64,000 nucleotides of DNA from Guyparkeria sp. SCN-R1 (GTDB lineage Bacteria; Pseudomonadota; Gammaproteobacteria; Halothiobacillales; Halothiobacillaceae), in assembly GCF_003932495.1 (NCBI RefSeq), contig NZ_QZMT01000002.1, positions 62,001 to 126,000 of the forward strand. The letters run 5' to 3'. Below are positions 35,443 through 43,645 of this stretch, piece by piece. The notes beneath the pieces were generated by a model. That model saw nothing but the letters and a program-made list of their open reading frames with translations. It had not been told where the DNA came from and made no database searches. Position numbers and translations under genes: made by a program. Each line of letters begins with the position of its first letter. Within the stretch, counting starts at the first letter, position 1.

Positions 35443-35706
35443 TTACGCCTTGCCTCGCGAGCGGGGAATCGCAGGGTCGGGCTTGCATGGACGCAAGCCC
35501 GAGGTTCGCCGCGACACGACGTCGCGTCGAACCGACCCGCCCGCGATTGCCCGTTCGCGAGGCTGATCGCGCAGCGATCAGGCCCGCAGGGCCAAGGCGT
35601 CGGGGTGTCCTTCTTTTCGTCGGTTTTCTTGGACAAGCAAGAAAACCGACTCGCGCGCCGGGCACGGCAGCATGATCGTGCAAGCTCGCTCAACCGGCGC
35701 GTGAAA
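35443..35706 (-). repeat. Structured intergenic repeat, copy C
   Basis: Minus orientation, facing copy B about 120 bases away. Near-identical to copy A across the whole element. H1 is at 35619-35650 with a GTCGG/CCGAC lower stem, the 17-mer complement at 35602-35618, H2 at 35581-35593, a shortened H3 at 35563-35581, H4 at 35503-35533 and H5 at 35479-35500 (GGGCTTGC/GCAAGCCC). The long-range stem pairs 35452-35473 with 35543-35563. Copies B and C together make a roughly 660-bp imperfect inverted arrangement. Confidence 0.88.
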
Positions 35707-35954
35707 CCGTTCCACCGCGGCCCAAGCACAGATAAATCCGGATAAGGGATGGGATCTGCCCGAATTCGCCTGACACAAAAAAGTCGCAGAAACCTCCCGG
35801 TCCAACTGCGACTTGTTCTTGCGACTAGGGCGAACCGATGACTGCTATTTGTGACAGGGCCATAAAGCCCTTCCCCCATAACTCGCGGCTCCCCCAGGAT
35901 TCGCTATCAGACTGGAACTAAGAGGGTTCACCCTCCACTTCCTGAAACTACTAT
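35707..35954. other. AT-richer intergenic stretch
   Basis: Contains the terminator at 35774-35815 for the minus-strand peptide gene. No other gene could be supported; the open frames here run into repeat copy C. Confidence 0.5.
35774..35815 (-). terminator. Rho-independent terminator after the His/Cys peptide gene
   Basis: On the minus strand AAGTCGCAG and CTGCGACTT pair around a 16-base loop and are followed by TTTT. It lies about 140 bases after the 40-residue peptide gene and supports that gene being transcribed. Confidence 0.8.
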
Positions 35955-36077
35955 TTAATGGCAGTGATAAGGCTTAGAGCCGCCATGACAACCATTTGCG
36001 TCAGTCCCGCCAGAATGAGCATGAGCCACGCCAGCAATCATCATCGAAGCAAACAGGAAAGCAACTAGCTTTTTCAT
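35955..36077 (-). CDS. Secreted 40-residue His/Cys (YHYH-like) peptide
   Basis: An intact 41-codon frame encodes a 20-residue signal peptide (MKKLVAFLFASMMIAG, ending AHA) and a 20-residue mature peptide, HSGGTDANGCHGGSKPYHCH. The HSGGxxxxGCH...YHCH pattern resembles the short metal-ligand-rich YHYH-type tails found on some exported proteins. Six residues (four His, two Cys) could bind a metal; the two Cys could also form a disulfide. An AAAAAGGG Shine-Dalgarno precedes the ATG and a terminator follows. The AT-richer composition fits the surrounding island. Function unknown; metal scavenging or sensing is a guess. Confidence 0.78.
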   Translation of the reverse strand: MKKLVAFLFASMMIAGVAHAHSGGTDANGCHGGSKPYHCH

Positions 36078-36257
36078 AAAACACCCTTTTTATTGGTTAC
36101 AACTCATCCGTGATGCATTCCTTTGCAACGAAGCACCCACAAACCTTGTGAGTGTCAAAGCATGTGGCTACTCGACCACGCCCTCAACGTATCACGCCCG
36201 CCAGATATAGACAAAGAGCGCGATTTTTATTTGTCCGAACGAAAACCCTACTCTTCT
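36078..36257. other. Intergenic stretch upstream of the peptide gene
   Basis: AT-richer sequence that should hold the promoter of the minus-strand peptide gene at 35955-36077. I could not single out a convincing -35/-10 pair. No coding frame is supported. Confidence 0.4.
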
Positions 36258-36426
36258 TCGCGTCCGGGGAATTACAGGGTCTGGCTCGCATGGAGGCGAA
36301 CCGACCCGTTCGCGAGGCTGACTTCGCAGCGATCAGGCCCGCAGGGTCAACAGGCAGTCGGGAGTCCTTCTTCCCGTCGGGCACGGCGGCGAGTCGGTAG
36401 CCGCTCCCGCAACTGGCGCGTGAAAC
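36258..36426 (-). repeat. Structured intergenic repeat, decayed copy D
   Basis: Minus orientation. The leading segment (TTTCACGCGCCAGTTGCGGGAG), GCCGTGCCCG, part of the 17-mer region (GAAGAAGGACTCCC), H2, a damaged H3 and TCGGTTCG are still recognisable. Compared with copy C, the H1 hairpin (about 37 bases) and the interval from the H4 interior to the H5 loop are precisely missing. These look like hairpin deletions. Confidence 0.78.
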
Positions 36427-36518
36427 AAATCGGTGCCCTTCAGGACGGGGCACGTGCTCTTTATGCGGAAAACTTTTAACAGCTCAAGAGCCTGTCACAC
36501 CGCAAGAACTGGCAAGCT

Positions 36519-37241
36519 TTAACGCTCCGCCAGATAAGACTCACACAGAGAACTTATTCGCCCAGCCTGGGCCTGAATGTCTCCCACGGGGTCAAAATGA
36601 TGCTTGTGGGCCTTTAACTGCTGGGCAATGTCATCACGACTCTGCTTAAAAAGATCTCGGGCAAAATCGGGGACAAAGGAGTTGCTCATGCAACTTTCAA
36701 TATAGTTCATCTTGTCTACATGACTCTGAGTTGGGATGTTCTGACCCAACTCCACAGCGATCTTATCGATTTCCACCATAAAATCCGTCGAAAACTCCAA
36801 ACACAAAGTAAGGACGTCATCCTTAGGAGCTTCAATAGAAATGAGTCGCCCACGGTTATCAAATCTCTCCACATCACTTGCAACAAAGTATCGGCCGTCT
36901 GCCCAACCATCGATGATTTGCATGCCGTCATGGGTGACCGCATTTCGGCATTCCTTAAAAAAATGGAAGTGCCTAACATCGGCAAAGCGTGACCAAACGA
37001 GGGGCTCACCAGTTGCCGTTGCCAGAGAGTCTTTCAGAGATTGAAATGTATTAACGAGAGCATTGAATATGAAATTAACATCTTCCTGTCCACTGTTTGC
37101 TGGGCAAACCCCAGACAGAAAATTCTTGTGCGTCAAGGTGCATATATCCGCAACCTTCTGCAGAAAATACTCATACTCCTGCAACTTATTCTTAATAAAG
37201 CTGCCGACAACCATTTTATGGTGGGTCTTCTGCTCATCCAT
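36519..37241 (-). CDS. HEPN-like hypothetical protein
   Basis: A 240-residue, low-GC, predominantly helical cytoplasmic protein that I cannot place in a named family. It contains FKECRNAVTHDG, in which Arg99-Asn100...His104 fits the Rx4H motif (with a polar residue after Arg) of HEPN-domain ribonucleases. HEPN proteins serve in toxin-antitoxin, abortive-infection and RNA-processing systems, but no nucleotidyltransferase (MNT) partner is adjacent. The ATG at 37241 has a strong AAGGAG eight bases upstream; the earlier TTG start is unlikely. It lies immediately downstream of trpE on the same strand, with codon use unlike its neighbours, suggesting transfer. Confidence 0.72.
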   Translation of the reverse strand: MDEQKTHHKMVVGSFIKNKLQEYEYFLQKVADICTLTHKNFLSGVCPANSGQEDVNFIFNALVNTFQSLKDSLATATGEPLVWSRFADVRHFHFFKECRNAVTHDGMQIIDGWADGRYFVASDVERFDNRGRLISIEAPKDDVLTLCLEFSTDFMVEIDKIAVELGQNIPTQSHVDKMNYIESCMSNSFVPDFARDLFKQSRDDIAQQLKAHKHHFDPVGDIQAQAGRISSLCESYLAER

Positions 37242-37319
37242 GAAGCAGGCTCCTTCCAATAAGTCAGACTACGCCGAGGGAACACTGGGCACGAGCCTCC
37301 AGAGAAGGCATCAAGAAAG

Positions 37320-38828
37320 TCACTCGCCGTCCAACCCCCGACTCGCCATATTCGCCGCCCGAAACAACGCCCGCCGCTTGTTCAACGTCTCTTCCCACTC
37401 GGTCGCAGGAATCGAGTCGGCCACAATCCCGCCCCCAGCCTGCACATGCAACTGCCCGTCCTTGATCACCCCGGTACGGATGGCAATCGCCGTATCCATA
37501 TTGCCGTTCCACGCCCAGTAACCCACCGCCCCGGCGTAAACGCCACGCTTTACGGGCTCGAGCTCCTGGATGATCTCCAGCGCGCGGATCTTCGGTGCAC
37601 CCGAGACGGTGCCGGCGGGGAAGGTCGCGCGCAGGACGTCCATGGCGTTGAGATCGTCGTCGAGCTGGCCGGTGACCTGCGAGACGATATGCATGACGTG
37701 CGAGTAGCGCTCGATGATCATGCGCTCCTCGAGCTTGACGCTGCCCACCCGGGCCACGCGGCCGGTGTCGTTGCGTCCCAGGTCGATCAGCATGACGTGC
37801 TCGGCGATCTCCTTGGGATCGCTCAACAGATCCTGCTCGAGGGCCTTGTCCTCGGCCTCGGTGGCCCCGCGCGGACGGGTGCCGGCGATGGGGCGGACGG
37901 TGACGGTGCCGTCCTCGAGGCGCGCGAGGATTTCGGGACTCGAACCCACCACGGTGAACTCGCCGGCATCGATGAAGTACATGTACGGCGAGGGGTTGAT
38001 GCTGCGCAGCGCGCGGTAGAGGTCAATCGGCGCGGCGCCGAACTCGATGCTCATCCGCTGGCTGGGCACCACCTGCATGACATCCCCCGCCGCGATGTAC
38101 TCGCGGATGGTGCGCACGGCGCTCTCGTAGCCTTCGCGGGTGAAGGTGGCGGTGAAGTCGTTCTCGTCGATCGGCTTGCCCGGGGCGGAGGAGCCGTAGT
38201 TGGCCACCGGCTCGCGCAGGCGGGCGGCCAGCCGGTCGAGGCGCACGTTGGCCAGATCGATCGCGCCGGCCTCGGCCGGGTCGATCAGGGTGACCAGCAG
38301 CAGTTCGCTGGAGAGGTTGTCGACCACGACCACCTCTTCGCTGGCCATCAGCAGGATGTCGGGCACGCCCAGCGGGTCGTCGGCGTCGAAATTGGCCAGG
38401 CGCGGCTCGATGTAGCCGATGGTCTCGAAGCCGAAGTAGCCCACCAGGCCGCCGTGAAAGCGCGGCATATCGAGGGGCTCGAAGACGCGGTAGCGGGCCT
38501 TGAAGGTCTCGATCCAGGCGAGCGGATCGTCGACGGTTTCGTCCTCGACGATCTCGCCATTTTGTTTGACCACCACGCGGTGGCCGTGGACGGTCAGGAC
38601 GGTGGAGGACGGCAGGCCGATGATCGAGTAGCGACCCCAGCGCTCGCCGCCGGTGACCGACTCGAACAGGTAGCCGAACGGCCCCTCGACCAGCTTGCGG
38701 TAGACGGACAATGGCGTGTCGTAGTCGCCCAGCACGCGGCGGGTGACGGGGACGCGGTTGTATCCCTGGCCGGCGAGTCGTTCGAGGTCGTGGCGGGTGG
38801 GCTGGTAGGGCTGGAAACGGTTGGGCAT
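37320..38828 (-). CDS. trpE: Anthranilate synthase component I
   Basis: A 502-residue chorismate-utilising enzyme that makes anthranilate, the first committed step of tryptophan synthesis. The N-terminal feedback-binding region (LLES-type, here [15 protein letters not shown] near 60) and the C-terminal catalytic blocks [26 protein letters not shown] and [15 protein letters not shown] are all present. It follows rpe-gph on the same strand. The glutaminase subunit gene trpG, often next in this order, is absent; an AT-rich HEPN-like gene and repeats occupy that position. Confidence 0.95.
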   Translation of the reverse strand: MPNRFQPYQPTRHDLERLAGQGYNRVPVTRRVLGDYDTPLSVYRKLVEGPFGYLFESVTGGERWGRYSIIGLPSSTVLTVHGHRVVVKQNGEIVEDETVDDPLAWIETFKARYRVFEPLDMPRFHGGLVGYFGFETIGYIEPRLANFDADDPLGVPDILLMASEEVVVVDNLSSELLLVTLIDPAEAGAIDLANVRLDRLAARLREPVANYGSSAPGKPIDENDFTATFTREGYESAVRTIREYIAAGDVMQVVPSQRMSIEFGAAPIDLYRALRSINPSPYMYFIDAGEFTVVGSSPEILARLEDGTVTVRPIAGTRPRGATEAEDKALEQDLLSDPKEIAEHVMLIDLGRNDTGRVARVGSVKLEERMIIERYSHVMHIVSQVTGQLDDDLNAMDVLRATFPAGTVSGAPKIRALEIIQELEPVKRGVYAGAVGYWAWNGNMDTAIAIRTGVIKDGQLHVQAGGGIVADSIPATEWEETLNKRRALFRAANMASRGLDGE

Positions 38829-38873
38829 GACGGGCTCCGGAAGGGAAAACGAGGGTCGGGGACGAGTGCGCGT

Positions 38874-38933
38874 TCAGCTACGCCATCGTCTCCGCCATCG
38901 CGTCGTTCCCGTAGTCATCGTCGCCGCAGCCAT
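38874..38933 (-). CDS. Possible trp leader peptide
   Basis: A 19-codon frame between gph and trpE encodes MAAATMTTGTTRWRRRWRS, with two Trp codons four apart, just as an attenuation leader might. AGGGAAG is only three bases before the ATG. I could not find a convincing terminator/antiterminator pair between its stop and trpE, so this may be chance. Confidence 0.25.
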   Translation of the reverse strand: MAAATMTTGTTRWRRRWRS

Positions 38934-38956
38934 CTTCCCTGGGCCCGTCATGGTGC

Positions 38957-39631
38957 CTACCTGCCGACGAGACCGGCGAGCTCGGTCATGGAATCAATCA
39001 CGGCATCCGGGTCGAAATCCCGGATGTCCTTGCCGTGGTTGTAGCCGTAGCTCATGCAGACGATCGAGAAGCCCGCGGCACGCGCGGCCTTCACGTCGGA
39101 GATCGAGTCGCCGATCATCAGCGCCTCGGAGGGGTGAACGTGGAACCAGCCCGCCGAGTAGATCAGCGGGGCCGGGTCCGGTTTCTTCAGCGGCAGGGTG
39201 TCGCCGCTGATGACCACCTCGAAGTGATCGCGCAGGCCGGTCTGCTCGAGCAGCGGCAGGGTGAACGCCTCGGCCTTGTTGGTCACGCAACCCATCGGCA
39301 GGCCCAGCGACTTGACGAACTCCAGCCCCTGCAGCACGCCGTCGAAGACCTGCGAGTGCTGGCCGTTGTTCTCGGCGTAGTGACGCTTGAACACCGGCAG
39401 GGCCTGGTCGAGCTCGGCCGGATCGGGCGTGCCGTCGAGGTCGTTGGTCAGCGCGCGCTCGACCAGTCGCTCGACGCCATTGCCCACCCAGTTGCGGACG
39501 TCCTCTTCGGCGCGCTCGGGGTTGCCCAGCTCACGCTGCATGGCGTTGACCGAGACCAGCAGGTCGGGCACCGAGTCGACCAGGGTGCCGTCCAGGTCGA
39601 ACAGCACCATGCGTGGCGTGAAGCGTGGCAT
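38957..39631 (-). CDS. gph: Phosphoglycolate phosphatase
   Basis: A 224-residue HAD-superfamily phosphatase that removes 2-phosphoglycolate, made by the Rubisco oxygenase reaction or DNA repair. Motif I is VLFDLDGTLVDS, the middle has GCVTNKAEAFT (motif II Thr) and KKPDPAPL (Lys), and the end has MIGDSISDVKAARAAG (motif IV). Its ATG overlaps the rpe stop by one base; a GTG one codon earlier is possible. The link to rpe and, in this window, fbp fits a carbon-fixing metabolism but is also common in heterotrophs. Confidence 0.92.
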   Translation of the reverse strand: MPRFTPRMVLFDLDGTLVDSVPDLLVSVNAMQRELGNPERAEEDVRNWVGNGVERLVERALTNDLDGTPDPAELDQALPVFKRHYAENNGQHSQVFDGVLQGLEFVKSLGLPMGCVTNKAEAFTLPLLEQTGLRDHFEVVISGDTLPLKKPDPAPLIYSAGWFHVHPSEALMIGDSISDVKAARAAGFSIVCMSYGYNHGKDIRDFDPDAVIDSMTELAGLVGR

Positions 39632-40320
39632 CACTTGACCTTGGCCAGCTCGGCGCGCATCTCCTTGATGACGCTGTCGTAGCCGTTGGGGTCGGAATCC
39701 TGGCCCTTGCCGAACAGCGCGGAGCCGGAGACGAAGGTATCCACGCCGGCGGCGGCAATCTCGGCGATGTTGGCGCTGGAAACGCCACCGTCGATCTCGA
39801 GGCGGATATCACGGCCGGAGCGGTCGATGATCTCGCGCGCCTGGCGGGCCTTCTCGAGGGTCGCCGGGATGAACTTCTGGCCGCCGAAGCCCGGGTTGAC
39901 GGACATCAGCAGGACGATGTCGACCTTGTCGATCACCCATTCCAGCACGTCCAGCGGGGTGCCCGGGTTGAACACCAGGCCGGACTGGCAGCCCTCGTCA
40001 CGGACCAGCTGCAGGCTGCGGTCGACGTGCTCGGTGGCCTCCGGGTGGAAGGTGATCGAGGTGGCACCGGCCTTGGCGAAGTCCGGGATGATGCGATCGA
40101 CCGGCTTGACCATCAGGTGGACGTCGATCGGCGCGGTGACGCCGTGCTTGCGCAGCGCGTCGCAGACCAGCGGGCCGATGGTCAGGTTCGGCACGTAGTG
40201 GTTGTCCATCACGTCGAAGTGCACCCAGTCGGCGCCGGACTTCAGGACGTTGTCCACTTCCTCGCCCAGGCGGGCAAAGTCGGCCGACAGGATACTGGGG
40301 GCAATGATGTAGTCGCTCAT
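39631..40320 (-). CDS. rpe: Ribulose-phosphate 3-epimerase
   Basis: A 229-residue TIM-barrel enzyme interconverting ribulose-5-P and xylulose-5-P in the pentose phosphate and Calvin cycles. Typical blocks are [32 protein letters not shown] (metal-binding His/Asp), [21 protein letters not shown] and [11 protein letters not shown]. The start at 40320 gives the family length; upstream sequence in frame is not homologous. First gene of the rpe-gph-trpE run. Confidence 0.95.
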   Translation of the reverse strand: MSDYIIAPSILSADFARLGEEVDNVLKSGADWVHFDVMDNHYVPNLTIGPLVCDALRKHGVTAPIDVHLMVKPVDRIIPDFAKAGATSITFHPEATEHVDRSLQLVRDEGCQSGLVFNPGTPLDVLEWVIDKVDIVLLMSVNPGFGGQKFIPATLEKARQAREIIDRSGRDIRLEIDGGVSSANIAEIAAAGVDTFVSGSALFGKGQDSDPNGYDSVIKEMRAELAKVK

Positions 40321-40615
40321 CTCGCGGTCCTCGGATACTTGCAAAATGCGGGGGAAATTCGGGCGCGCGGCCCTGGGCCCGGCCATCGAAACGGAGTCGG
40401 GCAATTGAACGCACGCGCGGAAACTGGCGGTCAATGTACCGGATTTGGCGCGATTTTTTAAGAACGGCATCGGTGGACCACCGACCGGGAACCGCGTTAC
40501 GACCCTCCGGCATACGCCGCGCTCGGTATCGCCTTCCGTGCCCTGGCAGCGGCGGTTACGCAAATCGGCTAGACTCCCCCGACATTTTCCAGCCGAACCA
40601 CGATTCAACACCACT

Positions 40616-41278
40616 ATGTTCCAGACCGAACTGCTGCTGCGCGAATTCGTCACCCATGACGTACAGCGATACATCCTGGCCAAGCCGGATGGCTACACCT
40701 TCACGCCGGGCCAGGCGCTCGAGCTGGCCATCGACGAGCCCCAGTGGCGCGACCAGGGCCGCCCGTTCACGCTGACCAACCGGGTCGGTGATCGCGTGCT
40801 GGAACTGATGATCAAGAGCTACGGCAGCCACGACGGCGTCACCCAGCATCTGGCCCAGGCCCAGCCCGGTCAGAAGCTGCTGATCTCCGAGCCCTTCGAC
40901 AGCTTCAACTACGAGGGGCCGGGCTGGTTCATCGCCGCGGGCGCCGGCATCACGCCGTTTCTCGCCATCATTCGCGACCTCGCCGACCGCGGCCAGCTCG
41001 ACGGGCAGAAGCTGATCTATTCGAACAAGACCGCCGGCGACATCATCCAGCAGCGCGAACTGGAGGCCGCCTTCGGCGAGAACGCGCATTTCGTCTGCAC
41101 CCGCGAGCACTCGCCGCTGTGCACCCACAGCGGCCACGTCGACGACGGCTTTATCCGCGAGCACGTGCGCGACCTGTCCGACGAGTTCTACGTCTGCGGC
41201 CCACCGGCCTTCACCGAGCAGGTCAAAAAGACCCTCGGCGACCTAGGCGGCAACACCCAGAGCATGGAATTCGGCTAA
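40616..41278 (+). CDS. Ferredoxin/flavodoxin-NADP+ reductase-like flavoprotein
   Basis: A 220-residue FNR-type oxidoreductase. An FAD-binding barrel (about 1-95, with RPFTLTNR as the RxYS/T-type flavin motif) is followed by an NAD(P)-binding Rossmann domain with [16 protein letters not shown] near 105, IYSNKT and the YVCGPPAF C-terminal motif near 190. It moves electrons between NAD(P)H and ferredoxin, flavodoxin or another acceptor; the partner is unknown. It is alone in its transcription unit, divergent from rpe and closed by a terminator. Confidence 0.87.
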   Translation: MFQTELLLREFVTHDVQRYILAKPDGYTFTPGQALELAIDEPQWRDQGRPFTLTNRVGDRVLELMIKSYGSHDGVTQHLAQAQPGQKLLISEPFDSFNYEGPGWFIAAGAGITPFLAIIRDLADRGQLDGQKLIYSNKTAGDIIQQRELEAAFGENAHFVCTREHSPLCTHSGHVDDGFIREHVRDLSDEFYVCGPPAFTEQVKKTLGDLGGNTQSMEFG

Positions 41279-41300
41279 GCCGAGCCGATCACCGGACGAA

Positions 41301-41340
41301 GAAAAGCCGCGCCACGGATCATTCCGGGCGCGGCTTTTTC
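41301..41340 (+). terminator. Terminator after the FNR-like gene
   Basis: AAAAGCCGCGCC pairs with GGCGCGGCTTTTT around a 13-base loop and ends in TTTTT on the plus strand. Confidence 0.93.
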
Positions 41341-41370
41341 ATGTTCGCCTCTTACACGGGGATGCCGGCC

Positions 41371-41439
41371 GTAGGAGCGGCTTTAGCCGCGAAGAAAACC
41401 GAAGGCACCTGATCCTTTCGCGGCTAAAGCCGCTCCTAC
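41371..41439. repeat. REPIN-type inverted REP pair
   Basis: GTAGGAGCGGCTTTAGCCGC and its exact inverse (GCGGCTAAAGCCGCTCCTAC) flank a short spacer. Each unit is itself palindromic (GCGGC/GCCGC). It lies between the convergent FNR-like and ubiC genes. It shares its unit with 44721-44788. Confidence 0.92.
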
Positions 41440-41460
41440 ACAAGGCCGGGCCGTTCGGTA

Positions 41461-41952
41461 TCAACAGGCGTCGATATCGAACCACTCGGTGACGCGCACC
41501 CGGGCGAGGAGGATGCGGTAGACGGTCTCGCGGCTGATCCGGCCACCCTGGAGACTGACGCGGAAACTCAGCCGGCGACAGAGCGGTTGCCGGGCGAGCA
41601 CTTCCATCAGCGGGGTGTCGGCCAGGCCGGTGATCGCACGATGCAGACGCGGGGTGAGCGGGCCGACCACCTCGGTCAAGGCATCGACCCGGGCATCGCC
41701 GCTCTCCAGCCGGACGCGACGCTCCCAGACGCGCGTGACCCTTGGGGTCGGCCAGCGACCGGCGACGTGCCCGCGCCACCCCTCGGCAAGGCGCCTGACC
41801 ACCACCGGTCGACCGGTGTGCCGCCGCAAGGCCTGCGTGAACGAGCCGGTCGTGATCGCCAGGCGACGCTGCGCGGCCGGCACGCTGAAGAGCGTCTCGT
41901 CACCCGCCGGCCGGGCCGTGGTGCGGAAGCAACCCAGGGCAAACCGGCTCAT
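41461..41952 (-). CDS. ubiC: Chorismate lyase-like protein
   Basis: A 163-residue protein resembling UbiC, which splits chorismate into 4-hydroxybenzoate and pyruvate for ubiquinone synthesis. Alignable features are SFTQALRRHTGRPVVV, the Trp-x-Arg segment WERRVRL (active-site Arg), the TPLMEVL region and the C-terminal RVTEWF with the conserved Glu. Similarity is visible but low, so a divergent chorismate lyase is the best call. Its ATG overlaps the ggt stop (ATGA). Confidence 0.7.
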   Translation of the reverse strand: MSRFALGCFRTTARPAGDETLFSVPAAQRRLAITTGSFTQALRRHTGRPVVVRRLAEGWRGHVAGRWPTPRVTRVWERRVRLESGDARVDALTEVVGPLTPRLHRAITGLADTPLMEVLARQPLCRRLSFRVSLQGGRISRETVYRILLARVRVTEWFDIDAC

Positions 41953-43643
41953 GGCGCCTCCGCGGCGAACACCACCGCCTCGCCCTCGCCGCGCGGGTCG
42001 CTGGCCGCCTCGAGCCGGCCGTCGTCACGCCACCAGGCGACCGCCTGCATGTTGCCAAAGCCATCATTGACCTCGATGCGATGCCCCATCAGCTCGAGTT
42101 CGGCGCGCTGCTCGTCGGTGAGCAAGTCTGGCTCGACCTCGATGCGATCCGGCAGGTACTGGTGATGGATGCGCGGGCCGGTCACCCAGTCGTCGACCGG
42201 CTCGCCGCGGGTCGCCGCCAGCACACCGCCGAGCACCATGGTGATGATGCGTGATCCGCCGGGCGTGCCGAGCACGCCGACCAGGTCCTCGCTGCGCACG
42301 AAGGTGGGCGACATCGAGGACAGCGGCCGCTTGCCCGGAGCGATGGCATTGGCCTCGGCACCGACCAGCCCGTAGACATTGGGCACGCCCGGTTTTTGCG
42401 AGAAGTCGTCCATCTCGTCGTTCAGGAGCACGCCGGTTCCCGGCACGGTCACCGCGGCGCCGAACGGGTAGTTGATCGAGAGGGTCGCAGCGACGTAGTT
42501 GCCTTCGCCGTCCATCACGGAAAAGTGCGTGGTGTGCGGGCCTTCCGGCTCGGTGACCACCGGGGCGAGCGCGGACGAGGGCGTGGCGTCGGTCGGCGAG
42601 ATGCCCACCGCCAGCCCGGCGGCATAGTCGTCGCCGGTGAGCCGTTCGATCGGCATGTCGACGTAGTCCGGGTCGCCCAGGTACTCGGCACGGTCGCGGT
42701 AGGCGCGGCGCATCGCCTCGACCCGGTAGTGCAGGCCCAGCACGGACAGGTCGTCCAGCTCGCCCGCACGACGCTCGAGTGCGCCATAGGTGTTCAGTAC
42801 CTGCGCGATCGCCACGCCGCCGGAGGACGGCGGGGCCGCGGAGACCACCTCGAAGCCCCGGAAGTGGCTGACCACCGGCTCGCGTTCGACCACGCGGTAG
42901 CCGGCCAGGTCCGAGCGACACCAGATGCCGCCGGCCTTGCGCACCCCGTCGACCAGTCGCCCGGCCAGTTCGCCCTGGTAGAAGCCGTCGCGGCCCTCGA
43001 CGGCGATACGCTCGAGCGTCTCGGCAAGGTCCGGTTGGCGAATGACATGCCCCAGCGCCGGCAGCTTGCCGTGGTCGAGGAAGATCGACCGGCTGCCCGG
43101 ATCGTTCGCCAGCAGTTCCTCGCGGAAACCCGCCAGCCGACGATACATCTCGGTGACCGCAAAGCCGTCACGGGCGGCGTGGATGGCCGGATCGAGCGTC
43201 GTGCTGAGAGGCAGTGCGCCGTAATCGGCGGCCAGGTGATCGAGGGCGGCAGGGATGCCGGGGATGCCGGCGGCCAACGGCCCGTCGACGGACAGATCGG
43301 GTTGGGGGTTGCCCTCGTCGTCGAGATACATGTCGCGGCTGGCCTGGCCCGGGGCACGCTCGCGGGCATCGAGCATCACGTCGCGCCCGCTTGCCGCGTC
43401 ATGGAGCAGATAGAAGCCACCGCCACCCAGCCCGGAGCTGTAGGGCTCGACCACCGCGAGTGCGGCCGTGATCGCCACCGCGGCATCGAAGGCATTGCCG
43501 CCGGCCTCCAGCACCTCACGCCCGGCGGCCGTGGCCATCGGGTGGGCGGTGGCAATCGCGGCCTGGCCCGGCGAAGCCGAGGCCGACAGCCAGCCCAGCG
43601 ATAGTGCGAGCGCAAGCGCCAGCCGAGGCAGTAGCCCGGTCAT
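41949..43643 (-). CDS. ggt: Gamma-glutamyltranspeptidase
   Basis: A 564-residue Ntn-hydrolase precursor, exported by an N-terminal signal peptide (about 1-29), that hydrolyses or transfers the gamma-glutamyl group of glutathione in the periplasm. The small-subunit nucleophile Thr is in HTTHFSVMDGEGNYVAATLS (about 388). Other conserved blocks are SGLGGGGFYLLHD, LNDEMDDFSQKPG, ANAIAPGKRPLSSMSPT and LGTPGGSRIITMV. The Met at MTGLLPRL starts the signal peptide and lies two bases after the thiS stop, so thiS-ggt-ubiC form one unit. Confidence 0.94.
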   Translation of the reverse strand: MTGLLPRLALALALSLGWLSASASPGQAAIATAHPMATAAGREVLEAGGNAFDAAVAITAALAVVEPYSSGLGGGGFYLLHDAASGRDVMLDARERAPGQASRDMYLDDEGNPQPDLSVDGPLAAGIPGIPAALDHLAADYGALPLSTTLDPAIHAARDGFAVTEMYRRLAGFREELLANDPGSRSIFLDHGKLPALGHVIRQPDLAETLERIAVEGRDGFYQGELAGRLVDGVRKAGGIWCRSDLAGYRVVEREPVVSHFRGFEVVSAAPPSSGGVAIAQVLNTYGALERRAGELDDLSVLGLHYRVEAMRRAYRDRAEYLGDPDYVDMPIERLTGDDYAAGLAVGISPTDATPSSALAPVVTEPEGPHTTHFSVMDGEGNYVAATLSINYPFGAAVTVPGTGVLLNDEMDDFSQKPGVPNVYGLVGAEANAIAPGKRPLSSMSPTFVRSEDLVGVLGTPGGSRIITMVLGGVLAATRGEPVDDWVTGPRIHHQYLPDRIEVEPDLLTDEQRAELELMGHRIEVNDGFGNMQAVAWWRDDGRLEAASDPRGEGEAVVFAAEAP

Positions 43644-43645
43644 GC

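Noticed and set aside
35118-35879. Open frames through repeat copies B and C on both strands.
   Set aside because: Same reasoning as for copy A: the repeats explain the sequence conservation.
31047-36426. A CRISPR array among the repeats at 31-36 kb.
   Set aside because: There are no regularly spaced short repeats with unique spacers and no cas genes; the repeats are long, dispersed and in both orientations.
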